From NCBI RefSeq assembly GCF_007830115.1, contig NZ_VLKP01000014.1:1-64000 (forward strand): a stretch of 64,000 nucleotides of DNA. The letters are read 5' to 3'. Below the pieces are notes generated by a model. That model searched no databases. It saw only the letters and a list, made by a program, of their open reading frames with translations, and was not told the origin of the DNA. The translations under genes were made by a program, and so were the position numbers. This document shows, in pieces, positions 26,716 to 35,514 of this stretch. This stretch comes from Aerolutibacter ruishenii. Lineage in GTDB: Bacteria > Pseudomonadota > Gammaproteobacteria > Xanthomonadales > Xanthomonadaceae. Within the stretch, counting starts at the first letter, position 1. Every line of letters begins with the position of its first letter.

Positions 26716-27516
26716 GTGTCGATGGCGTGGTTGGCGTTTCTGGGGCTGGGAGCGATCGCAGGCGTGCTGGCCGGGTTGCTGGGCGTGGGCGGTGGCCTGG
26801 TGCTGGTCGCGGCGCTGGCGTGGATGCTGCCGCTGCTGGGGGTGCCGCAGGACGCGGCGATGCACGCGGCGCTTGCGAGTTCGCTGGCCAGCATCGTCCT
26901 CACCGCCGCTGCCTCGGCGCGGGCACACGCCCGGCGCGGCAGCGTGATGTGGCCCACGGTGCGCTGGATGGTGCCGGGCTTGCTGGTGGGCGGCTGGGCG
27001 GGTGCCGCGTTTGCCATCCACCTGCCGGGCGACTGGTTGCGCTGGCTGGTCGCGGGCTACTGCTTCCTGGCCGCCGCGCAGCTGCTGTTGGGACGGCGCA
27101 CGCCCGCCGATGCACACACTCGGCCGGCGCCGTGCGGCCCGGGCATGAGCGCGGCCGGCGTGGGCATCGGCGCGGTTTCGGCGGTGGTGGGCATCGGCGG
27201 CGGCAGCATGACCGTACCGTTGCTGGTGGCGCGTGGCGTTGCCCCGGTGCGTGCGGTGGGTACGTCGTCGGCCTGTGGGGTAGCCATCGGGCTGGCCAGC
27301 GCTGCCGGCTATGCCTTGCAGGCACCTGCCGGGGCCTTGCCGGCGCACGCCATCGGTTACGTGTATCTGCCGGCGGCCATCGGCGTGGCCATCGCCTCGG
27401 TGTTCGCAGCGCCCTATGGCACGCGACTGGCGCACCGGCTTTCGGGGGAGACGCTGAAGCGTGTGTTTGCCGGGTTCCTGGTGCTGGTCGGGAGCAGCCT
27501 GTTATTGGGCGGGTGA
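26716..27516 (+). CDS. Sulfite exporter TauE/SafE family protein
   Basis: Membrane permease of 266 aa with about eight hydrophobic segments in two homologous halves. Each half begins with a Gly-rich loop, LLGVGGGLVLVAAL and VVGIGGGSMTVPLL, typical of TauE/SafE proteins. Transported substrate (sulfite, sulfoacetate or another anion) cannot be read from the sequence. The GTG at 26716 has AGGAG eight bases upstream and is preferred over the ATG at 26722. It is divergent from the transglycosylase gene. Confidence 0.88.
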   Translation: MSMAWLAFLGLGAIAGVLAGLLGVGGGLVLVAALAWMLPLLGVPQDAAMHAALASSLASIVLTAAASARAHARRGSVMWPTVRWMVPGLLVGGWAGAAFAIHLPGDWLRWLVAGYCFLAAAQLLLGRRTPADAHTRPAPCGPGMSAAGVGIGAVSAVVGIGGGSMTVPLLVARGVAPVRAVGTSSACGVAIGLASAAGYALQAPAGALPAHAIGYVYLPAAIGVAIASVFAAPYGTRLAHRLSGETLKRVFAGFLVLVGSSLLLGG

Positions 27517-27735
27517 GGCCCGCGACGGTCTGCCGGCCGCGATCCCGGTTTCACGGGGCCCGACGCTGAACGGGGCGTCATCGGGTCGTCGGCATCTGAT
27601 TTCGGGTATTCATGCTGCTCCGGCCCAATCCTTTGCCGCTTGTGGTGGGTTCACAATTTGTTTACAACCCGGTTACGCCTTGGAACAGGGGCCGGGCGGC
27701 CGTGGGTTGTTTCATCACTTTAGGGAGAAAAGTCG

Positions 27736-30734
27736 ATGCAAGCGTTGCGCCGCAAGACCCTGGCGAAAGCCATCCAGTTGTCCATGCTGATCGCCCTGCC
27801 CGGCGTCGTTGCCGCACAGGAAGCCGAGTCGTCGCAGGCGACCACCCTCGATTCGGTGCGCGTGACCGGTACCCGCATCAAGAAGGCCGAGGTCGAAAGC
27901 CAGGTGCCGGTGCAGACGCTCTCGCGCGACGACATCGACCGCACCGGCCTGACCTCGCTGGGCGACATCGTGCAGAGCCTGACCGGTGCCGGTTCGGCGC
28001 TGAACACCAAGTTCAACTCGTCCGGCAACTTCGGCTTCTCGCCCAACGGTGACGGCGTGGGCGCGGGCTCGGCGCAGGTCGACCTGCGCCACCTGGGCCC
28101 CAAGCGCGTGCTGGTCCTGGTGGATGGCGTGCGCTGGATCAACGAATCCTCCGCCTCGGGCGTGGGTGCGGCCACCGACCTCAACACCATCCCGCTGGCG
28201 CTGGTGGAGCGCATCGAAGTGCTGGAGGATGGCGCATCCTCGCTGTACGGCTCCGACGCGATCGCCGGCGTGGTCAACATCATCACCCGCCGCAACTTCG
28301 AAGGCGGCCAGGTCACCGTCAACGCCGGCCAGTACGGTGAAGGCGACGGCGCCTTGGCAGTGTCGACCTGGCGTGGGGCACCAGCACCGAGCGCGCCAAC
28401 TTCTTTATCGGCGCGAGTTACGTCAACCAGGACCCGATCTATTCCAACACCCGCGAGCAGTCCAGCTTCCCGACACCCGGAACCGGACTGACCTTTGGCA
28501 GCTCGGCCACGCCCAACGGTCGCTTCGTGTTCCTGCCGGGCGTGCCCAGCACCGCCTGCCCGGCGGTGGACCTGGACGACAACCCTGCCACACCGGACGT
28601 GCCGTTCTGCAACATCACCACGCCCAATGGCTCCACGTTCTCGCCAACGCCGGGCTACCCGGGTGATTTCATCCCGTTCCGCACCGCGAACCGCTTCAAC
28701 TTCTCGCAATACAACATGCTGCTGACGCCGTCGGAGCGCACCGGCGTGTTCGGGCAGTTCCGCTACTACTTCAGCGACAACGTGCATGCCTACGCCAAGG
28801 CGCTGTACAACCGCCGCGAGTCGACCAACCAGGCCGCGCCGGAGCCGATCTTCCTCGGTGGCGATGCCGGCACCGGCAACCCGTACGCGGATGGCATCTT
28901 CATCCCCGCCTCGCACGTCTACAACCCGTTCGGCATCGACCTGGACTCCAGTTCCAACCTGATCATGATCGGTCGCCGCCCGGTCGAAGGCGGCCCGCGC
29001 ATCTTCGAACAGAAGGTGGACACCCAGTACTTCGCCGCGGGCATGGAAGGCAGCTTCGATGCCGGCGAGAAGACCTGGTTCTGGGACGTCAACGTCGCCG
29101 CCAGCAAGAACGAGGCGGAGCAGACCAACTTCGGCTCGTACAACATCCGCAACGTCGCGCTGGCGCTGGGTGACACCGACACCTCCGGGGCCACCTGCGC
29201 GACCACGCCGGGCTGCGTGCCGCTGAACCTCTTTGGAGGCCCGGGCACGATCACGCGCGAGATGCTGGCATGGATCCAGCCGGTGGTGCGCGACCGCAGC
29301 GAGCAGACGCTGCAGCTGGCCACGGCCAACATCTCCGGCGACCTGTTCGAGATGTGGGCCGGGCCATTGTCGTTCGCCGCGGGCCTGGAGCACCGCCGCT
29401 ACGAGGGTGAATACATTCCGGACCCGATCAACTACGTGACCATGACCCGTCCGGACGGCAGTACCGTGGTCGAAAGCCACTACAACGGCGTGCCGTCGCT
29501 GCCGACCTCGGGCGAGTATGACGTGAGCGAGGCATACGTCGAGTTTGCCGTGCCGCTGATGCGCGACACCGCGTTCGGCAAGAGCCTGGACCTGAGCCTG
29601 GCCGGCCGCTATTCGGATTACTCCACCTTCGGCGGCCAGTTCACGCCGAAGTTCGGCCTGCGCTGGCAGGTGGCCGACGAACTGCTGTTGCGCGCCACCT
29701 ACGCCGAAGGCTTCCGCGCGCCGTCGATCGGCGAACTGTACGGCTCGGCCAGCCGTGCCGACCTGCAGATCGACGACCCGTGCCTGATCGGCCTGGATGG
29801 CTCGGCGCCGACCGGCAACATCGCCAACTGCCGCGCGCTGGGCGTGCCGGCCGGCGCCAGCCAGTCCAACAGCCAGATCTCGGTCACCACCGGCGGCAAC
29901 CCGGACCTGGATCCGGAGACCGCGCGCAGCTTCACCGCGGGCCTGGTGTTCAGCCCGTCCTTCGCCAGCGACGCGGCGTGGTCCGAGCGGCTGGACATCG
30001 AGCTGACCTACTACCGCCACTCGCTGGAAGGCGCGGTACAGGCCATCGACGCGCAGACCCAGCTGGACCTGTGCGTGGAGACGATGGATCCGCTGTACTG
30101 CAACGGCATCACCCGCGCACCCAACGTGGGCAGCATCAACAGCTTCAACAACCGCCTGACCAACCTCGGCTCGATCAAGACCGATGGCTGGGACTTCGAC
30201 GTGTTCTGGACGTTGCCGGAAACTTCGCTGGGCAACTTCAAGCTGGCGTGGCAGAACACGTTCGTCGGTCGCTACGAGGCGATCGGCGCCGCGGGCCAGG
30301 TGCAGCCGCGCGCGGTGGGCGTGGAAGTCACCGACAGCGCGATCCCGGAGTGGACCTCCAACACCTCGCTGGAGTGGAGCAAGAACGCATGGTCCGCGTC
30401 GTGGACCATGCGCCACATCTCCGAGCTCACCGAGGATTGTGGCGATGCCGCGTCCTTCCCGATCTGCAGCGATGGTGCCATCGTCGGCCAGGACGACGAC
30501 GGGAACGACATCTGGGCTGGCACCAACCATCTCGAGGCGATTACCTACCACGACGTGCAGGTGGGCTACCGCTTCGACTGGATGAAGGGCCTGCAGCTGA
30601 CCCTGGGCGCCAAGAACGTGTTCGACAAGGATCCGCCGATCTGCCTGTCGTGCTCGCTCAACGGCTACGACGCTTCCACCTACGACATCCCGGGTGGCCG
30701 CTACTTCTACGTGCGTGCCGACCTGCGGTTCTGA
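27736..30734 (+). pseudogene. TonB-dependent receptor interrupted by a frameshift
   Basis: Two frames together make one receptor of about 1000 residues. The first (27736-28491) gives the signal peptide, plug start [18 protein letters not shown] and [15 protein letters not shown]. At about 28350-28362 homology moves to another frame, which continues [15 protein letters not shown] and runs to an outer-membrane C-terminus YVRADLRF at 30734. The change fits loss of one base (or gain of two). No homopolymer lies there, so slipped-strand phase variation is unlikely. The first frame ends in a meaningless tail at 28491. The frame downstream has no decay over 2.3 kb, so the lesion is recent or a sequence error. 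Ligand unknown. Confidence 0.85.
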
Positions 30735-30756
30735 TCGGTTGAAAGCGTGAACACGC

Positions 30757-30790
30757 AACGGCCGGGGAGCGATCCCCGGCCGTTCTGCTT
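30757..30790 (+). terminator. Hairpin terminator after the TonB receptor gene
   Basis: A perfect 12-bp stem (30757-30768 with 30773-30784) has loop GCGA and is followed by CTGCTT. It is 22 bp after the receptor stop and also lies between convergent genes. The T-tract is short. Confidence 0.7.
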
Positions 30791-30869
30791 CATGGCGTGT
30801 CTTGATGGTGCGTGCGGAGCGCCGCGAAGATCAGGCCGGCAAGAAGCGCGTGCGCGACGTGCATCCCGA

Positions 30870-31643
30870 TCAGGCCAACGCCTGCTCCGGTACGTCGAGG
30901 TTGACCGACAATGCCAGGTGGTCGGAGAACGCCGCGGGCAGCGCCTGTGGCTCGCTGCAACGCAGGCCGTCACCCACCAGGATGTGGTCGATGGCGCGCT
31001 GCGGGCTCCAGCTGGGGAAGGTGGGCGTGTCGTGGTCCGGCGGCTGCAGTCGGGTGCGTTTGAACAACTGCTGCATCTCGGGGCGGTCGATGGGGCAGTT
31101 GAAGTCGCCCATCAGCACCGCGTTCGGGTGCCCGTGAAGCAGTTCGGCGATGAACGACAGCTGCGAGGCGCGCGAGGTCGCGCCCAGCGACAGGTGCGCC
31201 ACCGCGACCATCAGTGAGTCGGCCTCGTTGCCGAAGCGTGCGACCAGCACGCCGCGGCCACCGAGGCGGCCGGGCAGGCTGTGGTCCAGCACTTCGCGCG
31301 GTTCAAGCTTGGCCAGCAGGCCGTTGGCGCTGGATGCCACGCCTCCGACGCGACGGTTGGGCTGGTGGCTCCAGTAATCGAAGCCACCGCGCTCGGCCAG
31401 GTAATGGGTCTGGTTGGTGAAACCCGAACGCAGGCTGCCGGGGTCACTCTCGTTCAACCCGACGATGTCGAACTGGCCGGCGAGCTGGGCGATGGTGTCC
31501 AGGCTGCCGCGCTTGTTGCCTGCCGGCAACACGTGCGACCAGCTGCGCGCGACGTAGTCGTGGTAGCCGCGCGTGCTGGAACCCGCCTGGATGTTGGCGC
31601 TGAGCAGCCGCAGCCGTCGCGTCTTCCTGCCAGGCGAGGTCAT
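30870..31643 (-). CDS. Endonuclease/exonuclease/phosphatase family protein
   Basis: The 257-aa protein carries the EEP fold motifs in order: LSANIQAG near the start, VGLNESDPG (metal Glu), VAVAHLSLG, MGDFNCPID (Asp-Asn pair) and FSDHLALSVN (Asp-His pair). There is no signal peptide. The family covers nucleases, phosphodiesterases and sphingomyelinases, so the substrate is open. It lies 19 bp after the dsbA-like lipoprotein gene and may be part of that unit. Confidence 0.88.
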   Translation of the reverse strand: MTSPGRKTRRLRLLSANIQAGSSTRGYHDYVARSWSHVLPAGNKRGSLDTIAQLAGQFDIVGLNESDPGSLRSGFTNQTHYLAERGGFDYWSHQPNRRVGGVASSANGLLAKLEPREVLDHSLPGRLGGRGVLVARFGNEADSLMVAVAHLSLGATSRASQLSFIAELLHGHPNAVLMGDFNCPIDRPEMQQLFKRTRLQPPDHDTPTFPSWSPQRAIDHILVGDGLRCSEPQALPAAFSDHLALSVNLDVPEQALA

Positions 31644-31662
31644 GCCAACGTCTCCGCCGTGA

Positions 31663-32472
31663 TCAGCCGCCGGTGCCGGTGGCCGGTGCGGCCGCTGCAG
31701 GCGCCGAGGTCGCGCGTTCCTGGGCGATCAGGTGGTCGGCGATGCGCAGCACGTCCTCGAAGCCCTGGCCGCCGGTGATGCGGTACTTGCCGTTGATGAC
31801 CAGGGTCGGGGTGCCCTCCACGCCGCTGCGCACCAGGAACTGCTCGGCGCGCTTGAGCTTGCCGGCAACCGCGAAGCTGGACATGGTGCTGGCGAAGGCC
31901 TTCGCATCGGCGCCGTACTTGGCGTAGAAGGCGCCGATCTGCTCGTCGGTCACGCCCTGCACCGGCAGCGTGCGCTCGATGTGGATGGCACGGAACATGG
32001 CGTCGTGGGTCTTGCCGACCAGACCCATGCCTTCGGCGGTGTAGTAGGCCTTGGCGTACGGCATCCAGTAGCCGCCGAACGGCGCGGCCACCGGCACGAA
32101 GTTCACGTCGGCCGGCAGCTTGGCCTTCCACGCCGTGACCACCGGCTCAAAGCTGGCGCAGTGCGGGCAGGTGTAGCCGAACGCTTCGGCCACTTCGATC
32201 TTGCCGGTGCCCGGCTGGAACGGCTGGCCGCCCGCGATCTCCACGTAGTCGGTGCCCAGCACCGGCGCCGGGCCTTGCGGCGGCACGATAGGGTTGTTGT
32301 TCGGCGCGCTTTCTGTGGCGGCGGCCGGCGTGGCTGCTTCGGTCGCGGCCGGCGTGGGGGTGGCCGCCGGGGTCGTCTCCGCCACCGGGGCGGCCGGTGC
32401 CGGGGCTTCCTGCTTGCCGCAGGCAGCCAGGGTCAGGGCGGTGAACAGGATCAGGGTCAGGCGTGAAGTCAT
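31663..32472 (-). CDS. DsbA-family thiol:disulfide interchange lipoprotein
   Basis: Periplasmic thioredoxin-fold oxidoreductase of 269 aa. The N-terminus ends in the lipobox LAAC, so it is probably anchored by a lipid. An Ala/Pro/Thr-rich linker (about residues 22-65) leads to the DsbA domain with the active site TCPHC in EAFGYTCPHCASFEP and the cis-Pro loop GVEGTPTLVINGKY. CPHC is the strongly oxidising E. coli DsbA sequence. It is followed upstream by a second, soluble DsbA. Confidence 0.93.
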   Translation of the reverse strand: MTSRLTLILFTALTLAACGKQEAPAPAAPVAETTPAATPTPAATEAATPAAATESAPNNNPIVPPQGPAPVLGTDYVEIAGGQPFQPGTGKIEVAEAFGYTCPHCASFEPVVTAWKAKLPADVNFVPVAAPFGGYWMPYAKAYYTAEGMGLVGKTHDAMFRAIHIERTLPVQGVTDEQIGAFYAKYGADAKAFASTMSSFAVAGKLKRAEQFLVRSGVEGTPTLVINGKYRITGGQGFEDVLRIADHLIAQERATSAPAAAAPATGTGG

Positions 32473-32560
32473 TGCATCGATTCCACTGGAGGAAAGGGAG
32501 CGCGAGAGGCGTCTTCGGCATTATGCGGCAGCGCGCCCTGTCGGGCAGGCCGCGTCGTCG

Positions 32561-33265
32561 TCAGCGCTTGGCACGGGCGGTGGGACGCCCTGCCGCACGC
32601 TCCTGCGCGATGAGCCGGTCGACGATGCGCAGGCGATCGGCGAAGTTCTGGCCGCCGATCACGCGGTACTTGCCGTTGACCACCAGCGTGGGCGTGCCAT
32701 CCACGCCGCTGCGCATGATGAAGTCGCGGGCGCGTTGCATGTCGGCGCCCACTTCGGCGCTGTTGAACAGGTCGATGAAGCGGGTCCGGTCCACGCCGCG
32801 CCCGGCATAGAAAGTGGCGATCTCGTCGGCGGTGGCGTTGCCCAGCGGCAGGCTGCCGTCCTCGTGCAGCGCGCGGAACATGGCCGTGTGGGTCTGGCCG
32901 GCAACGCCCAGACGCTGCGCTGCGTAGAAGGCGCGCGCGTAAGGCATCCAGCTTCCGCCAAACGGTGCGGCGACCAGCGCCACGCTGACGTCCTTGGGCT
33001 GGCGAGCCTTCCAGGCCGCGAACGCGGGTTCGAAGTGTGCGCAGTGCGGGCAGGTGTAGCCAAAGACCTCGGCGACCTCGACCTTGCCGGTCACCGGTTG
33101 ATAGGCGGCGCCACCTTCGATCAGTTCGTAGTCCACGCCGGCGACGAGCGCGGTCGGGGCCTTGGCCGCGGGCGTGGCGGCAACGGCACTGGCCAGCGGC
33201 AGCGTGATGGCGAGCAGGGCGGACAGGGCCAGCGTGGTCAGGAGCGAGGGGCGGTGTGGGGTCAT
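32561..33265 (-). CDS. DsbA-family thiol:disulfide interchange protein
   Basis: Periplasmic disulfide-forming oxidoreductase of 234 aa. It has a cleavable signal peptide (LASAVAA), the active site CPHC in EVFGYTCPHCAHFEP and the cis-Pro loop GVDGTPTLVVNGKY. It is clearly paralogous to the neighbouring lipoprotein over the whole domain, but lacks the lipobox and linker. The tandem pair suggests one anchored and one soluble DsbA, perhaps with different clients. The basic tail RPTARAKR is unusual. Confidence 0.93.
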   Translation of the reverse strand: MTPHRPSLLTTLALSALLAITLPLASAVAATPAAKAPTALVAGVDYELIEGGAAYQPVTGKVEVAEVFGYTCPHCAHFEPAFAAWKARQPKDVSVALVAAPFGGSWMPYARAFYAAQRLGVAGQTHTAMFRALHEDGSLPLGNATADEIATFYAGRGVDRTRFIDLFNSAEVGADMQRARDFIMRSGVDGTPTLVVNGKYRVIGGQNFADRLRIVDRLIAQERAAGRPTARAKR

Positions 33266-33324
33266 CGGTCAGTCGGGTCTGGTGGCCCGCGCGATTGCGG
33301 TGGGTGGTGGAAAAAGGGGCGCCC

Positions 33325-33363
33325 GGAAACAGAAACGCCGACCGCTAGGATAGCGGTCGGCGT
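33325..33363 (-). terminator. Intrinsic terminator after the cytochrome c4 gene
   Basis: A perfect 13-bp stem (33335-33347 with 33351-33363) with a 3-nt loop is followed on the minus strand by TTTCTGTTTCC. It separates the cytochrome c4 gene from the dsbA pair. Confidence 0.8.
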
Positions 33364-33409
33364 CCTGAATGCAGCGTTGGCGGGTGTGACCGCGGTCGCT
33401 ACGTGAAGT

Positions 33410-34291
33410 TCAACCGCCCAGCGGACGCGAGCTGCTGTCGGTCTGCTCGGTGGTGTCCTCGGCCGCGTCCGCGGCGGGCGCCTCCGGGGTGGCGGGAGCG
33501 GCGGGCAGCGCGGCCGGAGCCGGCGCGGTCGACGCGATGTCGTCACGCCGCGCGTGCAGGCCCTGCAGGTAGCTGGACAGCGAGGTGATCTCCTCGTCGG
33601 TCAGCTGCTTGGCCACGGTGGCCATCACGTTGAACAGGTGCGGGTCGCGCTGGGTGGTGGTGCCGGTGCGGTACTCCTCCAGGCGGCGCTTGCTGTAGTC
33701 GGCCGTCTGGCCGGCCACGCGCGGGTACGCCGGGCCGGGGTTGCCGGCGCCGGTCGGACCGTGGCACGCCATGCACGCCGGGACGCCGCGGGCCTTGTCG
33801 CCCGACAGGAACAGCTGCTGGCCCACTTCGAAGAACTTCTTGCCGGCGTTGGGGCCGGTGGCGATGGCGGTGTCGTCGGCGATGCCGGCGCCGGACTTCT
33901 GCGCGGCGAAGTGCGCGCCTACGTCGCGCGCGTCCTGCGCGGTCAGCATGGAGGCGAACGGCATCATCACCGCGGCCATGCCGCCGCTGCGCTCGCCGCT
34001 CTTGAACAGCGCCAGCTGCTGGGCGATGTAGCGCTCGCTCTGGCCGGCCAGGCGCGGGTACTGCGGGTCGGTCGGGTTGCCGTCCAGGCCGTGGCAGGCG
34101 GCGCAGGTGCCGGCCTTGGCGGCGCCGGCCTTGGCATCGCCCCACACCGTCTTCTCCGGCTTGGCGTCCAGCGGGGCGGTCTGCACCTGCGCGGTCGGCT
34201 CGACCGGGGTGACCGTGGTCTGGGCATAGGCGACGGCGGCAGCCGCGAAGGCGACGAGGCCGACAATGCCGAGGACGCGGGCTTGGCTCAT
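33410..34291 (-). CDS. Diheme cytochrome c4
   Basis: Periplasmic electron carrier of 293 aa that typically passes electrons from the bc1 complex to terminal oxidases. It has a signal peptide (FAAAAVAYAQT) and two class I heme c domains, with heme sites CAACH (first half) and CMACH (second half) and Met ligands in the MMPFASML and NVMATV regions. A 37-residue Ala/Pro/Glu-rich tail follows the second domain and is not part of ordinary c4. The ATG at 34289-34291 is preferred over an upstream in-frame ATG because the signal peptide begins here and GGAG lies upstream. Confidence 0.93.
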   Translation of the reverse strand: MSQARVLGIVGLVAFAAAAVAYAQTTVTPVEPTAQVQTAPLDAKPEKTVWGDAKAGAAKAGTCAACHGLDGNPTDPQYPRLAGQSERYIAQQLALFKSGERSGGMAAVMMPFASMLTAQDARDVGAHFAAQKSGAGIADDTAIATGPNAGKKFFEVGQQLFLSGDKARGVPACMACHGPTGAGNPGPAYPRVAGQTADYSKRRLEEYRTGTTTQRDPHLFNVMATVAKQLTDEEITSLSSYLQGLHARRDDIASTAPAPAALPAAPATPEAPAADAAEDTTEQTDSSSRPLGG

Positions 34292-34641
34292 TAGGCTGGG
34301 CTCCGGAAAATCTGGTGTGTAGACAGGCAAGCGGGCGGCACCACAAGCGGTGCCGGAACCGCGGAATTATCGTCGGCGGCCGCGGTGGGGTCAACGCGGC
34401 GGCGGTTGAAGCCGCGAACCACGCCACTTTCCGCTCTGTTTGCCCCGAACGGCGCCTTCCCGGGCGGGGGGCGACCGAGGCGGGCGGCGGGCCGTGGGGC
34501 CGTGCTCGCGTGCCAGAGGGGCGGTGCGCTGCTGGGTCTGGCGGTAGGGCCAGGCAGGTCGCTAGCGCAGTAGAACCGAGTCGACCATACGCAAGTGCTG
34601 TATTTCGGCTGGAGTACGTAAGGCCGTGCGATCCTAGCCGG
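34292..34641. other. Divergent cytochrome c4 / engB intergenic region
   Basis: The 350-bp gap contains the cytochrome c4 promoter. No convincing engB promoter or additional gene was seen; the frames crossing it are G+C-driven. Confidence 0.5.
34366..34394 (-). promoter_or_regulatory. Sigma-70-type promoter of the cytochrome c4 gene
   Basis: On the minus strand TTGACC (34389-34394) and GATAAT (34366-34371) each match the consensus at five of six positions and are exactly 17 bp apart. Transcription would start near 34359, about 68 nt before the ATG. This is the best promoter match I found in the window. Confidence 0.75.
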
Positions 34642-35277
34642 ATGTCCAATCCCCTTGCCCGCGCCAGATACCTGCTGGCCGCCCACAACCCGCGCCAGTT
34701 GCCGCCCGACGGCGGTTTCGAGGTGGCCTTCGCCGGCCGCTCCAACGCGGGCAAGTCCACCGCGCTGAACGCGATCTGCAACCAGAACGCGTTGGCCCGC
34801 GTGTCCAAGACCCCGGGGCGCACCCAGCAGCTGGTGTTCTTCGACATCCCGCCGACCACCGACCGCTTCCTGGTCGACCTGCCGGGCTACGGCTACGCCA
34901 AGGTGCCCAAGGACCTGCAGGCGCACTGGCAGGCGTTCATCCAGCAGTACTTCGAAACCCGCCAGGCCCTGCGCGGCCTGGTGGTGGTGATGGACATCCG
35001 TCATCCGCTCAAGGACTACGATCTGCAGATGCTGGGCTACGCAGTGCGGCGCGGCCTGCCGGCGCACGCACTGCTGACCAAGGCCGACAAGCTCAGCCGC
35101 AGCCAGCAGATGCAGTCGCTGGCCGCGGTCAAGCGCGAGCTGTCATCGCAGTTCGCCGACAGCGTCAGCGTGCAGGTGTTCTCGGGCGAGTCCAAGCTGG
35201 GCGTGGACGAGGTGCGCGCGGTGATTGGTGACTGGCTGGAAATGGGCGGTGCCGCGGCTGTTGCCGATACTCCCTGA
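34642..35277 (+). CDS. engB: Ribosome biogenesis GTP-binding protein YihA/EngB
   Basis: Essential GTPase for late 50S subunit assembly. The 211-aa protein has the G1 motif GRSNAGKST, switch region SKTPGRTQQL, G3 DLPGYGYAKV and G4 LTKADK. The ATG at 34642 (MSNPLARARYLLAAHN) fits the family; an in-frame extension upstream has none of its features. It is divergent from the cytochrome c4 gene, an order common in Xanthomonadaceae. Confidence 0.95.
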   Translation: MSNPLARARYLLAAHNPRQLPPDGGFEVAFAGRSNAGKSTALNAICNQNALARVSKTPGRTQQLVFFDIPPTTDRFLVDLPGYGYAKVPKDLQAHWQAFIQQYFETRQALRGLVVVMDIRHPLKDYDLQMLGYAVRRGLPAHALLTKADKLSRSQQMQSLAAVKRELSSQFADSVSVQVFSGESKLGVDEVRAVIGDWLEMGGAAAVADTP

Positions 35278-35413
35278 TGCCCTGACACACTCGGCCATTT
35301 GCCCATAAAGGTGGCAATGCGCATGCTGGCAGCGTTGGTGATCGGTGACGACCGGGTGAGCTCCGGCGTCGACCAGAAACTGGATCCGGCCGTGCGGGTA
35401 TCGCGCGCCGGCC

Positions 35414-35436
35414 ACCCCTTGTCGGGGCGTTTTATT
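35414..35436 (+). terminator. Weak terminator-like hairpin after engB
   Basis: CCCC (35415-35418) and GGGG (35424-35427) flank a five-base loop and are followed by CGTTTTATT. The stem is short, so function is uncertain. It ends right where the next promoter begins. Confidence 0.3.
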
Positions 35437-35463
35437 GCAAATGCGAATCGATCTCAATAACAT
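35435..35463 (+). promoter_or_regulatory. Promoter with Fur-box-like operator for the TonB receptor at 35515
   Basis: TTGCAA (35435-35440) and TAACAT (35458-35463) are 17 bp apart. The spacer contains TGCGAATCGATCTCA (35442-35456), which matches the Fur core TGATAAT-n-ATTATCA at 9 of 14 defined positions. A repressor bound there would block RNA polymerase, as expected for an iron-repressed siderophore receptor. The site lies in the most A/T-rich patch of this intergenic region. Confidence 0.6.
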
Positions 35464-35514
35464 GCGCGGCGTTGACTGCCGCATATCCGACGGCAGCGTT
35501 TTCCTGGACTCTCC

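Noticed and set aside
28340-28370. Programmed ribosomal frameshifting in the TonB receptor
   Set aside because: No slippery heptamer or downstream pseudoknot is seen, and this receptor family is not known to use frameshifting. Mutation or sequence error is more likely.
35317-35460. A 47-codon plus-strand frame before the TonB receptor
   Set aside because: It runs through the promoter and Fur-like site, has no family similarity or ribosome site, and is better explained as non-coding.
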